Below are positions 25,851 to 38,079 of a stretch of DNA of 64,000 nucleotides, piece by piece. Source of the stretch: Rhizophagus irregularis (lineage: Eukaryota; Glomeromycota; Glomeromycetes; Glomerales; Glomeraceae); contig NC_089433.1 of assembly GCF_026210795.1 (NCBI RefSeq), positions 3,497,001 to 3,561,000 of the forward strand. Reading direction: 5' to 3'. The stretch's first letter is position 1, and each line of letters begins with the position of its first letter. Under the pieces are notes generated by a model, which saw only the letters and a program-made list of their open reading frames with translations, was not told the DNA's origin and made no database searches. The position numbers and the translations under genes were made by a program.

Positions 25851-28183
25851 GTAGAGATAATAATTTTGATAAATTCAGTTACTTTAAATAAATGCTTTTA
25901 AACTTATAAGACTTTTCAAGTTGTTTCTTTTAGAAAGCCATAATAGTTGAATATGGATTTTTTTTGTCCAATATGTAATTGTACTTGAGTCTAAGCTTAA
26001 TTTTTCACCTTCTTTTGCGAAATATGACCTGATTTGGAAGTAACAATGTTGAACTGCAACTTATTGAATTATGTAATTCTAAAAAGTATAGGTGGAATTC
26101 CACCTTGTTTTAATATCTGTTATAAACATCCTTATCAGACATAACCTTTCTACACATATGGCGTTCTCTATTTATTTGAAATTTTGGAATATTATTTTTA
26201 CAACTTTAGATTTAATTGTGATACCTTTTTTTGTCTCTTATTTAGTTTTATATTATCCTGGTTGTATTGTTGTACTGTTGTACTGTATACTAACAGTATT
26301 ATTTTTTTTTCTTACAATAACAAAGAAAAAAATATGCCATTATGTATTTTTAATAGTGATTAATAAAGAAGGCTTTGAATAATTAATTGTAACAATATTA
26401 ATGATTTGTTTCATAAATATTTAAATAAATAATATAATTAATAGTTAAAACAAGATACTTTACTAAGAATGTTCGGAAATAAAAATGCAGATTTTCCAAT
26501 AATAATATGAATATTTAAATAAAGCTATCAGAGCAGTAATATGTTGCTTGAAAGAAATCCATGTAAAACTTCAAATAATCATGCTTTGTCAGTTTGTAAA
26601 ATAAGAATGAAGCAATAAGGATATTAGAAAATGTGCCAAAACCTATAATATATGATAGGCCAGTTCAATTGTTTAGCCATTTCACAATCATATAGACTTG
26701 GTAACTCATTATTGAATTTTATATGTATTTTCTACAATATGATAGATTCTTTCAAATGTAGTATCATATGCAGGAGTTGCGGTTAATCCTTTGACCTTTT
26801 GGATATATAATAAATTTTTATTTTTAAGAATTATTAGAATTCTTATAACTCTTTCAACTGGTATAAGAATATTTAGTACCATAACGTTTGAAAGCCGCAG
26901 TAACCATTTTACTCGTGACGTTTAGGTCACTTGAATGGTGCGGCGATTTTGCGCAGTAGTAATATCTTTAGTGATAGGAGGTTTGATCTGATTCCAGATA
27001 ATAAGTTTAATAGTTAAATAGTAACTATTTTAAGAATTCTTATATATAACTCTTTCAACTGGTATAAGATATCAAAATAGTAACAGTTTTTCATAAGTGA
27101 TGTAAAAGAAGGGGGAAAATGAGCTCTTTTAATTGACTTTCAACTTATGCTAAGCCCAATGCTATCACTATGTTACCTGTACACGAACTAAGGCTAAGCA
27201 TACAAATATAGCCAAGTAGTTATAATTATCAAATATATTTATCCAATAAGAAATAAATATTATCAAATAAAAGAAGTATTAAACTATTTTGTTAATTAAA
27301 TTTCAAGTACTGGTCCGATTGGCGGTGCTAAAGATGCTAAGCCGAGATAACTTAGACCGAGGCTTATAATTACGGCAATTATAATTATAGCAAACTTATA
27401 TGGCTTAGTTTTTGACTCACATTATAACGTTTCAATATCAAACTATCACTAAATTGACATTTGACACATAAATTTCGTCAGAGGTGAGCATTCAGATACT
27501 AAAGACTTGACAAATAATAGTTTTTTTTAATAATGTTTAATGAAAATTCCAGAATTATTTTGATGCGTAAGATGTAATTAGTTATTACTATTATTATTAT
27601 CATTATTTTGATATAATGAACCGTTTATTAAAACATCTAACAGAACAGTATCTAAGGTTTGGCCGCGATCAAAGCCGATATCCCATACGATATCGCTGTA
27701 GTATCATTACCTAGAAGAACTCAATGATGAATGTATGTGTAATTAATTATTATTAGTTATTTATAAGAATCAATTAATAGCTTTGAATAGGCTAAAATTT
27801 GAGTCTATTTCTGCAATAAACTAATTTTTTACTGAAATAACGGAAAATTGTATCTTTGTATTAGGTTTATTAGATAATTAAATAACTGAAATTATTCTTA
27901 TTACTAACATTTTGCAATCAATTTTATAACAAACAAGACTCTATTATATCCACAAATTATTCAGAGTAAACCTGTCACAATAAATTTATCATAATCTAAA
28001 ATATTACATTATATCCATTTAAAGTTACCTTTTTTTTAAAAAAAAAAATATCTCTAATCCAGAAGATAACTATTTATTTATTTTATTATAAATACTTTAA
28101 GGATTTAATTATCTTAAATATTTTAAGTAAATTACTTCAAAAAAATACTACTAGTACAATTTTGTATAGCATAAAAATAATAC
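25851..28183. other. Gene-poor AT-rich region
   Basis: No gene supported. Contains the short direct repeats at 26837-26870 and 27034-27070, a G/C-richer patch at 26880-26970, GGCTTAG-like motifs near 27330-27420, and an A/T foldback near 28030. ORFs here are short and T-rich. Confidence 0.5.
26837..27070. repeat. Direct repeats of about 34 nt flanking a 163-nt segment
   Basis: GAATTCTTAT(ATAT)AACTC followed by TTTCAACTGGTATAAGA occurs at 26837-26870 and again at 27034-27070. They enclose a segment that includes the most G/C-rich patch of the neighbourhood, suggesting a small insertion. Confidence 0.65.
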
Positions 28184-29692
28184 TTATCTCTTTATTATTT
28201 GAAATACTTCATAATCTTCGATAGAAAACATATCCTCAGAATCTCTTATCTTCTTTTCATAATGAGATTTTTTACAGTAATACTCGTTATAGTTTGTATT
28301 TGCATAAGAAGAAAATATAATGATATCAGTACCACCAAAAGATGGACCACGTAAAGGGTTAAAATAGAATGAAATCGTTGTATTTTCTATATTACTAATA
28401 ATTGCATCTTTACAATTATTTTTATTTTTAAAAGAAAAAATAAAACTGCCAATAGTTACGCCCATATTATCAGAAGATTCCCATTTTAAAGGGTTATAAC
28501 CACCAATAATTTCTTCTGAATCTTTCACTTTAATAAATGTGATAGTATCAGATTTTCCATCACATAGTTCATGAAATCTTTTTGGAGTAAATCCATCTCG
28601 GCTTCCTCTTAACAATAATTTAAATTCGTATGGTAATGGTAAATATACTCCTCTTAAATGAGAAAATTTATAATTAAGATCCACTTTATCAATCCACCTT
28701 AAAATAATTGAAGCAATATTTAAATTAACAATTTTTGAATCAATAATTTCGTCTGTCACTATGTTTCTTGGAAGTAAAATGTTTTCAGCTGGTTTGATAT
28801 CAGGATCCATATAGGAATTTACTAAGTCCTCATAAAGTTGGTGATTTAGAAGTTTCTTATATGGACGAACTTTTTGTACTAATTCTTTGGATGACAAAGA
28901 AAAAAGTCTGATGAAAGATAAACATTGTTGTAAAGTATTTTTCATCAAGATGAAATCATCATCCGTCCAAGTGTCAGGGTCTGGAACAAGAGTTGGATTT
29001 TGCGCAAGACCCCATTTTAATACATGTTCCCATACTTCTATTTCTCTCATTTGTAAATCGTCCCTTTTTATAAGTGAAATTAACGATTTTTCTGAAAGTG
29101 AAGTAAATTCAAATGATTTAAGTATTTTATCAAGGAATTGTGCCATTAAATTTGTACAAAATTCTTGAAGTTCTAATAAATTATTAGATTGTAAACTAAT
29201 TTGATAGGTAAATTCAAAATGTTGTTCTATCCATTCCGACTTATTTTTAATTAAATATTTTTGTAAATAATCAACTAGTTCTTGAAGATGAAGCACATCT
29301 GCAGCGGCCAAAACTTTTAAAAAATCTGAGGTATCTTGTTCTTCCAACGAAAGAATACCGCCATAGATATACCTATTTACAAAAAATTTATAATTCGAAT
29401 ATTATGTTAAATACATCACAATATGCAGCATAACCTACTCTATAATAATTTGAAAGATTTCCGGCGATATATTTGATAATTTAATATGAACTAAGCCATT
29501 ATCATTACTCCTTTTTTTGGAAGCCAAAAGCCGTCGTAAATATGGAGAGCGGTAACATAAAATATTCATATGAGCACGAAATATTTTTACGTTAGGGTCT
29601 TCACCAACTTCAATTGTAGTGTCATAATATTCATCATCTTTTAATAATTCGATGTAATTTTGACTTAATTTTGAAAAAAATTGAGTGGGCAT
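28184..29692 (-). CDS. BTB-BACK-TLDc domain protein, copy 1
   Basis: Two exons (29439-29692 and 28184-29372) give 480 residues. The first exon is the BTB/POZ part: MPTQFFSKLSQNYIELL, DDEYYDTTIEVGE, FRAHMNILCYRSPYLRR. The intron falls before YIYGG. The BACK-like middle has LQELVDYLQKYLI and EIEVWEHVLKWGLAQNP. The TLDc-like end has LLLRGSRDGFTPKRFHELCD, IGGYNPLKWESS, FIFSF, and a C-terminus rich in Tyr/Phe. BTB proteins of this kind usually dimerise and may recruit Cul3; TLDc is linked to oxidative-stress or V-ATPase regulation in other eukaryotes. Role here is not known. The frame is also open upstream to an ATG at 29824, but that part is not kept in copy 2, so the MPTQ start is preferred. Confidence 0.9.
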
Positions 29693-30239
29693 GTTTTTTT
29701 TAAAAAAAAAAGAAAAATACAAATGGTTAATTAATTTAAATATGCTATTTGCTATTGTTTCACCATTACGCCGGAGGTAGATCTTTCGGCTACGCAAATC
29801 TACTACCAGTTCTGCATTCTGCATATTATCGTTATCTTTATAATTAATTTTTAACTTTTTTCCTTTTTCGATAAACTGAGAGAAGAAATTTGGTTTTATT
29901 AAAACTAGAAAGACTTACTTACGTACCAAAAATTTTGTATTTTTCTGATTCTTGCAAAAGAAACTTTACAATACTTTAATTAATATCGCAAGAGACTCGA
30001 AAAGTTAATTATTAATAGTGGAAAATTCCGAAAAAAATGGAGAATTAATATTTTTTTACAAAATAAGCAAATTTATTAATAGGCTAAAAGTCAATAACCT
30101 AATGATGTTAAAAATTTTTATTTACAGATCTTGTCTTTTATCCATAATAAACTTGTCAAAGATTTATTCATAATATGTGAAGCCAAAATAATATTAAATA
30201 TTTACTATAATACTATATGTTTATGAATTAAATAAAACA

Positions 30240-31747
30240 TTAGACTTTTCTCTTCATTATTTGAAATACTTCATAATCTTCTATAGAAAATCTATCTATG
30301 GAATCTCTTATCTTCTTTTCATAATGAGATTTTTTACAGTAATTCGCGTCATAGTCAGTATTTACATTGGAAGAAAATATAAAAATATCACTATCACCAA
30401 AAGATGGACCACGTGAAGGGTTAAAATAGAATGAAATCGTATTTTCTATATTACTAATAACTGCATCTTTACAATTATTTTTATTTTTAAAAGAAAAAAT
30501 AAAACTGTTTTTAGTTTCACCCCAAGTATAAGAAGATTCCCATTTTATAGGATTATAACCGCCAATAATTTCTTCCGAATCTTTAATTTTAATAAATGTA
30601 ATAGTATTAGGTTTTCCATCGCATAGTTCATGAAATTTACTGGGGGTTAATCCATCTCGATTTCCACTTAACAATAATTTAAATTTGTATGGAAAATATA
30701 GTTCTCTCAAGTGAGAAAATTTGTAATTAAGATCCACTTTATCAATCCATCTTGAAATAATCGAAACAATATTTAAATTAACAATATTTGAATCAATAAT
30801 TTCGTCTGTTACTATGTTTCTAGGAAGTAAAATATTGTCAGCCGGTTCACTATCAGGATCCATATAGGAATTTACTAAATTATCATAAAGCTGGTGATTT
30901 AGAAGTTTCTTATATGGACGAACTTTTTGTACAAATTCTTTGGATGACAAACAAAAAAATCTAATAAAAGGTAAGCATTGTTGTAAAGTATTTTTCATCA
31001 AGATGAAATCATCATCCGTCCAAGTATCAGAATCTGGAATGAGAGTTGGATTTTGCGCAAGACCCCATTTTAATACATGTTCCCATACTTCTATTTCTCT
31101 CATTTGTAAATCGTCCCTTTTTATAAGTGAAATTAACGATTTTTCTGAAAGTGAAGTAAATTCAAATGATTTAAGTATTTTATCAGGGAATTGTGCCATT
31201 AAATTTGTACAAAATTCTTGAAGTTCTAATAAATTATTAGATTGTAAACTAATTTGATAGGTAAATTCAAAATGTTGTTCTATCCATTCCGACTTATTTT
31301 CAATTAAGTATTTTTGTAAATAATCAACTAGTTCTTGAAGATGAAGCACATCTGCAGCGGCCAAAACTTTAAAAAAATCTGAGGTATCTTGTTCTTCCAA
31401 CGAAAGAATACCGCCATAGATATACCTATTTACAAAAAAATTTTATAATTTGAATATTATGTTAAATATATCACAATATGCAGTATAACTTACTCTATAA
31501 TAATTTGAAAGATTTCCGGCGATATATTTGATAATTTAATATGAACTAAACCATTATCATTACTCCTTTTTTTGGAAGCCAAAGCCCGTCGTAAATATGG
31601 AGAACGGTAACATAAAATATTCATATGAGTACGAAATATTTTTACGTTAGGGTCTTCTCCAACTTCAATTGTAGTATCATAATATTCATCATCTTTTAAT
31701 AGTTCGATATAATTTTGACTTAATTTTGAAAAAAATTGAGTGGGCAT
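30240..31747 (-). CDS. BTB-BACK-TLDc domain protein, copy 2
   Basis: Same two-exon structure as its neighbour (31494-31747 and 30240-31425), 479 residues, with the same intron phase and the MPTQ start. The BTB and first BACK half are almost identical to copy 1 (about four base differences in 380 nt next to the intron), whereas the TLDc half differs at many residues, for example SGNRDGLTPSKFHELCDG and the stretch after IGGYNP. The protein ends MKRKV rather than IIKR. All frames are intact, so both copies are likely functional. Confidence 0.9.
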
Positions 31748-32060
31748 GTTTTTTTTTAAAAAAAAAAATACAAATGGTTAATTTAAATACGTAATACTTA
31801 CTTACTATTTGCTATTGTTTCACCATTATGCCGGAGGTAGATCTTTCGGTTACGCCAATCTACCTCTTAGAGATACCGAAATTTTCCTAATACAAAGATT
31901 AATATGTATAGTTTTGCATATTATCGTTATCTTTATAATTAATTTTTAACTTTTTTCCTTTTTCGTTATACTGAGAGAAGAAATTTGGTTTTATTAAAAC
32001 TAGAAAGAACTTATTTACGTACCAAAAATTTTTGATTCTTGCAAAAGAAACTTTACAATA

Positions 32061-33401
32061 CTTAAACAAGGCTTAAAGAATTTGATTTTTTTAGCTAACA
32101 TTTCGATTTTTTCTTCATTTCCCAAGGTAGGAAATATGAAGAAAGTAAACGAAGATGTACTTATTGTATTCGATTAATATCTAATCAGCAAGTTCAGAAA
32201 ATATCTGTAATCCAATTTTTAAAAAGGTTTCAAGTCATTCGTTTCAAAAACGTTTTTCCAAATGAAGTATGATTACATCAAGTTAACCCTCGAATAGATC
32301 ATGAATAGGATTGATATTATAATATTACGGTATATTTAGAAGTGAATATAGAATTAATTGATATTAGGACAATTGATATTTATTTATAATATGAGCTGGA
32401 TAAATTATTGTGAATATTATATTCGGTATTATGAGTATACAGCTTACCTTTCAACTGAAAAATCCAAGATTTTCGATTTTTATTACTATTAAAAGAGAAC
32501 GTATTCGAAGATTCTTCTTAATCTCGCAAATTGAAAAATAAAGTTCTCCAAATTAAAATTTCTTGCATTTCGTTTATAAATAAAAAAATAATAATGGTGT
32601 AATATGATTGATACACCATATCATATATATTAACAATATGCATGTGATGTAAATTGGATTCGCGCAGTAGGCGCAGCGTACATTACTTTTATTTCCCGAG
32701 TATTTCGTTGAAAATATTAGGCGGCTATCATTATTTTAATCTAATATATAAAGCGCATATGAAATTAGTAGGTTGCGCGTATGAATTAGAATTTTTTGAG
32801 TTTATAACACTGCATGTCACAAAATAAAAATAGAATAATTAATCGTATTTAGATACACTTGGAATAAAATTGTAATAACAATAATAACGTAAAAAGTTTA
32901 GTTACACAATGATGTAACATACAAAAATGCGACCAAATTAATATCCCTTGTAAAAGTGATGCACGAATTTAAGCTAATGTTATCACACTGCTCGTCTTCC
33001 ATTTGGTTCTACAAGATTGTAACCTGCCTTCAAATCATTATAAAGTATCAACCGGCTAATTTTGACGGATCCGCCCGGTCCTTAGCCGGTCTTTGGAATA
33101 TTTGAAAATGTAGCAACAACTGCGCCTTAAAATTTTTGGGGTACAGTAGGTTCTGTCTCAATCTGATCAATCAGTTCAGAACAAAGAAGAATTTAAGAAA
33201 ACAAACATTTTTTTTACCCGCTCTTTCAACATTTTATCCGATGTTGATTAATTGATCACGTATATAGAAACCGATTATCATTTTATAAAACGTGATACCT
33301 TTATTGGTTTGATACCTCCAGGAATTAGAAGATCTAGTGAATTATTTTCATTATAAAAATTATGATTAATAATTATATAATAATTATAATTTTTTAGCAA
33401 C
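32061..33401. other. Gene-free stretch upstream of the BTB pair
   Basis: No gene recognised. A G/C-richer patch at 33040-33140 (CGGATCCGCCCGGTCC, TTAGCCGGTC) stands out from the AT-rich surroundings. No RNA gene could be identified in it. Confidence 0.4.
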
Positions 33402-33635
33402 ATGATTTACCGTATAGAGGATAGAAAAATTAGAAAGGGTAGGACAACCAAGATCGTAAAGATTGACTTAACATCTTTTATACTTACTGAAAACACACGC
33501 ATCATCTCGGGATACTGCATCATTACAATTTATAGAGGCGTAAATTATAACGAGGGTCGACCATTAAATCTTAAACTACATGATAGGACCATAATAAGGA
33601 TCTACGGAATATTGAGTGCGGTAGTCGGTACCTGA
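33402..33635 (+). CDS. Hypothetical 77-aa ORF in a G/C-richer island
   Basis: ATG at 33402 directly after a TTTTTTAG acceptor-like string; basic N-terminus (RIEDRKIRKGRTTK) then GVNYNEGRPLNLKLHD. Base composition is less AT-rich and codon use less biased than the surroundings, and the island continues past the stop to about 33720. No family recognised. Could be an exon of a decayed element rather than a gene. Confidence 0.25.
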   Translation: MIYRIEDRKIRKGRTTKIVKIDLTSFILTENTRIISGYCIITIYRGVNYNEGRPLNLKLHDRTIIRIYGILSAVVGT

Positions 33636-33999
33636 TTGGTGGACTGGCGGTCCCTAAAGGGTGACGTTAAATTCCTTAATTCCTATCTCGATAGGTAGAC
33701 TATCTATGAATTTGCAACACAATATTTTTTCTGTCCAATCTCAAAGAATGAACATCGAGTAATCAGAATAAAAGAAGGACTTATTATAAGGCGAGTCCAG
33801 AATCATTGAGGAAAGGTCACTAATTGGTAATACTACTTTTGATGATATTCAAATGAGTTGAAAATATTTTGCAATGAATGCACTATCCATTTTCATACTT
33901 TTCTCCTTTATTTTTTATATTATTTTACTACTTTTGAAAATATAATGAATTATTTATATAAATTTGTAGTGGATATTAAAAATTAATTCATTGGTAAAT

Positions 34000-34250
34000 T
34001 CGATGGTGCACGGTAAGTCGGCAACTTACTACCTTTCGAAATAGTTCCGGGGAGTAGAGCAAGAAGTGCCAGTCCTGACCCATCGGGACGATTCCATAGA
34101 GATAATCGAAATCATCATCAGCTCGTTTTCCTTTCTTCATTTGTTTTGTAAAACAAATGCACTTTCGAGTTTATGCTGCTCGTCCTCCGTAATGCAAATA
34201 AGTTCCTCGGTTTCTTGGAATAAAGAAACATTAGTACTTTTTTCTTGATT
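34000..34250 (-). pseudogene. Fragment of a Crinkler/effector-like protein C-terminus
   Basis: Minus strand reads ETEELICITEDEQHKLESAF, a stop, then ADDDFDYLYGIV and GQDWHFLLYSP, after which one base is missing (CCCGG where a longer G run is expected) and a second frame gives GTISKGSKLP. The YGIV-DWHFLLYSPG block resembles a segment I associate with Crinkler-type proteins abundant in these fungi. Interrupted, so a remnant. Confidence 0.4.
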
Positions 34251-34832
34251 GAGGTAAATATTTCATAAATAAAAAAAGTCTCAACCTTTGCATAATCGAC
34301 CCGACCTTTGCTATCTTCGCCAATAATTCCATACTGGGGCGCATAAGAAGTTTCTTTTTCACTTCACTTTAAAGGTGTATATATATTTTAATTTAATAAA
34401 TTTAAGGATAGGACCAAACACAGGAGAAGTAAATGCGAATAAAAAAGAATTCTATGCAGAAAAAATTACGTTTGGTTAAAATAGAAGGAGATATAGTCTT
34501 TTATTTTTATTATCAGAAAAAAAAAGTGTACAGTACAGTATCGAATATTCAATCGAGAACTTAAGTCATTTTTTCTGCATTAATAAATGAAATTAAAATT
34601 AAGGACAAATTTATTTAATATGCATGTTATTTTAAGTAGAACATATTGAAAATATAGGCAATTGAACAAAAAGGAAAGATTTAAATGATAAAAAACTTAT
34701 TAATAAAGCTTATAAATAATTAAGTAAAATAATTAGATCTAAAAAGAATCTAAAAAATAATCAAAATCATAATCTTATAATAGGCATTTCTATTATCTAT
34801 ATAGATTATTTATCTAAAAAAAAAAAGATTTT
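34251..34832. other. Spacer without recognised features
   Basis: AT-rich sequence between the effector-like fragment and the stop of the secreted Cys-rich gene; nothing recognised. Confidence 0.4.
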
Positions 34833-35854
34833 TTAAATCGCTAAAGAATGAAATTTATTCATGCGATGACTTAAAACGCCAAAAACAGGATTTGCACTAC
34901 GTTCGCTTAATTTAGAATCACTTCTAACTTTCAAAATTTCACCTAAACCACGTTTATGATAAGTACAATGTGGGAGATACAATTCTTTTAAGTCATGAGA
35001 AGATCCCCAAATATTCTTTTCGATAGATTTCTTCAATCTATGATCTTCGATATAATCACCATAGATGTGAGCCATCTTTCTCCAGCATGGATCGCAAAAG
35101 AATGATTTTGGAATACGAATTTTCTTTCCATCTCCTTTGATAACGAATCTAAGGTCATGGGTTATAATAGCCTTTGGATCAGCGTTTGTTTTCTTCTTCA
35201 TCCATTTAGTGAGTTTCTTAATGAATTCAAAACTGCAGAAATCTAGTATATAATAGAGAATTACAATGTTACATTTTAAGATATACACTAAAGAACGTTA
35301 AAAGAAGATTGTACTTTAAAAATTAACAACTCACCACCATGATTGTTTTTAGTACAAAGAGCTTTGCGAGCAGGAATTCCAGTGTAATAAGTTAGCAAAG
35401 TACCATAAGCAGCGTAAGAGGTAATATCTTTAATATTTTCAGGATGATCACTCCAATCAAGTTTAACACTTAATTCATGTTTACAGACTTTTTGTATATT
35501 ATTATAAATCTTCTCAACTTTATTTTGGCTACAATGGAAACCTTCATGGCAATATTTATTTAAGCCTTTCTTAATGAAAGTAACGTCATAAGGTTTTGGT
35601 TTTTCACCGGAATCTTTTATAACTTCAAAAATATCACGACCAAAATTGAAAGCAGTAGCACATTGACCGGGATTTTTGAAATGATTCCACATTAACGATT
35701 GACATTTATTACAATGTTTAGTCTTGAAAAGTTCTTGACAAGTATCAGGAAAATCGTGTTCCCATTGTTCGGAATCACCATAATCTCCGTTAGCTTGAAC
35801 TTGTAACGAAAAAATCGTGAATAATGCAAAGAGAAGAAGATATTGAAGCTTCAT
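34833..35854 (-). CDS. Secreted cysteine-rich protein of 309 residues
   Basis: Two exons (35335-35854 and 34833-35242) joined by an in-phase GT-AG intron. Residues 1-21 form a clear signal peptide (MKLQYLLLFALFTIFSLQVQ-A). The mature part has clustered Cys: C-x7/8-HC-x2-C near residues 40-53, C near 66, CHEGFHC near 102-108, and a second cluster in exon 2 (DFCSF, FFCDPCW, PHCTYH). There is no membrane helix or GPI tail. The Cys spacing is faintly saposin-like but not diagnostic. No family recognised. Extracellular or vacuolar; a candidate effector or lipid-binding protein only by inference. Confidence 0.85.
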
Positions 35855-37300
35855 AATTGTTGCTTATATATATAAGTATGTCTATATATGTATATCCTTT
35901 ATTTAGATTTAGAGGAATTAAATCTTGATGAGGATGTCTTTTGAATAAAGCGGAAAATTGGGATTTTTATATGTATTTCATTTTCTGCGCCATCATCATA
36001 AAAAGGGATAGATATTAATTAATCTTGCATCGTGGATTTCTCCCAACCATAAAAGGAATTTTATCATTGAAAATACAAAAATATCAATCATATCAAATTA
36101 TATCAAATCAAGTCAAATAACATATAAATTTTTTTTTTTATAACGAAGCAAGGAAACTTCTATACCGAAAAAAGTTTGTTTCATTTTTAAAATGATCATC
36201 ATATCACATTAAACAGCGGTATGCACGGCATGAAATTACCCTTTTTTCATTATTGAATGAAAACCATGAAGATCTCAATTATATTAAATTGTTCCATAAA
36301 TATCGAAATAAAGAGAAAAAAATATTTTTAGTTTTTTCGTAAAATCCGAAGATTAATTTCATGCATTTTGTTTCATCGTATTTTTCCTCCTTATTATTAT
36401 TATTTAAAAATAATGAAATTAAATTTTCTCTCAAGGCTTAAAAAAGTTAAAAAGAGTTTTAAAGTTTTTTTGAATATTATTTTAGAAATTTAGATAATTG
36501 TCCAAATATAGTGAATTTGATATTTATCCTAAATTAAAATTTGACCTATTGTTGAAAGATCAAAAAAATAAATATCTTTTGATTTGTTAAATTAATATTT
36601 ATTCATTATAATAATAATTTTTTTTAATTGAAAATAAGGAATATTTAATAAATTATTTAAATTATTTCGAAATATTGTACAACTTCCAATAAAAAAAATA
36701 AAAGTAATGAAAGCTGCAAGAATAAATTACCATTACGCTCTAAAATTAGAATAAATTAATGTAAAAAATTTCATCATAAAAAAAAATTATTATTATTTTT
36801 TTTTTATCGTAAAATCAAAGATTTTTGGGAGTCGTGGCTTAACATCGCATGATTGCATCAAATTAAGTTTGTTTGTTAAATTACTTATTTTAGTTAAAAT
36901 ATTAAGTGGGGAGACCTGATATATCCTAAAATAAAAAAACCGGATTTTCCGGATTTTTTATGTGTAAATAAAAATTCATTAAACTAATCCTATTACAGTA
37001 TGTTGGCCTCACAATCACGTTCTAAAAAAAAATGGAATTTACCTTTTTCTCATTAGTCTCAAATTATTACACTGCCACATTTATTTGAGAATTTTCTTTT
37101 CATAAATTGCGCATAATAAAAGTGTTATTTTTATTTAAAGTGGAGAGTATGTGCAGTATGTATTTATGGATCTTTATAACTTTCACATAATGACGATACA
37201 TTCAGTGCAGACTTTTTTCGGGGAGGGCCTATTTGCAACGACTTGATTATTTTTATCGCAGTTTTCAGAATTTGTACGTTGTGATTAATGAGTGATTATT

Positions 37301-37335
37301 ATTACAGGACAATTACGGGACGATTACAGGACGGT
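37301..37335. repeat. Three copies of an 11-nt unit (GATTACAGGAC-like)
   Basis: ATTACAGGAC, AATTACGGGAC and GATTACAGGAC follow each other without gaps, about 210 nt upstream of the ML-protein start. Possible upstream regulatory repeat. Confidence 0.6.
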
Positions 37336-37465
37336 AATCTTCCTTTAATATAATAATCGTAATTGTTTAAATTGTTTATCAGATGATCTATAGTGGGTAG
37401 CACGATTTTGGAAAGCGCAATCAGATATTCTTGGCTTGTTCGATTATTTTCGGGAATATGAGATA

Positions 37466-37477
37466 TTTTATATAAAA
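37466..37477 (+). promoter_or_regulatory. TATA-like box of the ML-domain gene
   Basis: TTTTATATAAAA lies about 70 nt before the ATG at 37543. Position and sequence suit a core promoter, though AT-richness makes chance matches common. Confidence 0.45.
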
Positions 37478-37542
37478 GTAGTATTATCTCGTTCTTTTTT
37501 TTTATTTTTGTATAATTTTAATTTTAAAAACGATTTTATAAA

Positions 37543-38079
37543 ATGAATATCTTATTTATTGTTTTTTTGATTCTCGTGACATTCGTATCGTCAACTCCAA
37601 TAAGGCGTCAAGATGCGCTCAGTGGTTTTAGACCATGTCAAGGCGATTTCCCAAATGAAATTACCTTATTTAGTTTTACTCCCAATCCACTTGTCGGAGG
37701 TCAAGAATTTACTGTTCGTATCGGTGGTAAAGCAACTATAACTATTGAAAGCAGTACATTGTATAGGCTTACAGTGAATAAAGAAGTAATCTATGAAACG
37801 AGTTTTTGCAAAGAATTTGTCATATCTAGTGGGTTCACTTGTCCAGTAAACGATAATTTTGATTTTACCGCAAAACCTCATCCTATTTCTAAACATACTC
37901 AAGTTGAATATGATGTAAAGATAACGAGTGAGTAATAATAATATAAATTACTTATAAATTTTTTTGATTTTATAAAATTTTGTTCTTTAATAACCTTTAC
38001 TATATTTTATACAGTTACAAATCCGGATGGTAAAGATTTATCATGTATTGAAGGAAAAGTCAGCATAACTCATCCTTAA
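37543..38079 (+). CDS. ML-domain (NPC2-like) secreted lipid-binding protein
   Basis: Exons 37543-37927 and 38015-38079, 149 residues. Signal peptide at 1-18 (MNILFIVFLILVTFVSS), then the beta-sandwich pattern of MD-2-related lipid-recognition proteins: C near residue 31, FSFTPNPLVGG-EFTV, FCKEF, FTCPV, VEYDVKIT, DGKDLSCIEG-VSI. The Cys positions fit the three disulfides of NPC2/PG-PI transfer protein. Such proteins bind sterols or phospholipids in vacuole lumen or outside the cell. In a fungus that imports host lipids this is a plausible lipid carrier, which is inference. Confidence 0.88.

Larger units (their letters stand above)
28150..32060. repeat. Tandem duplication of about 1.9 kb carrying the BTB-BACK-TLDc gene
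   Basis: Units run roughly 28150-29960 and 30220-32050. They include the 5' flanks: a shared block near 29820-29930 and 31917-32030 (TTATCGTTATCTTTATAATT and following). Copy 2 has an extra 40-50 nt near 31865-31915. Confidence 0.85.
35855..37542. other. Intergenic, divergent promoters of two secreted-protein genes
   Basis: Starts of the Cys-rich and ML genes face away from each other. Holds an AT-alternating block at 35862-35895, a three-unit 11-nt repeat at 37300-37335, and the TATA-like box at 37466-37477. No ORF. Confidence 0.5.

Noticed and set aside
28887-29168. 93-aa plus-strand frame, repeated at 30940-31221
   Set aside because: Antisense shadow of the BACK region in both BTB-TLDc copies; conserved only because the real gene is.
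33600-33720. Possible ribosomal RNA fragment
   Set aside because: The G/C-richer words resemble rRNA at a glance, but I could not match them to conserved 18S or 28S segments.
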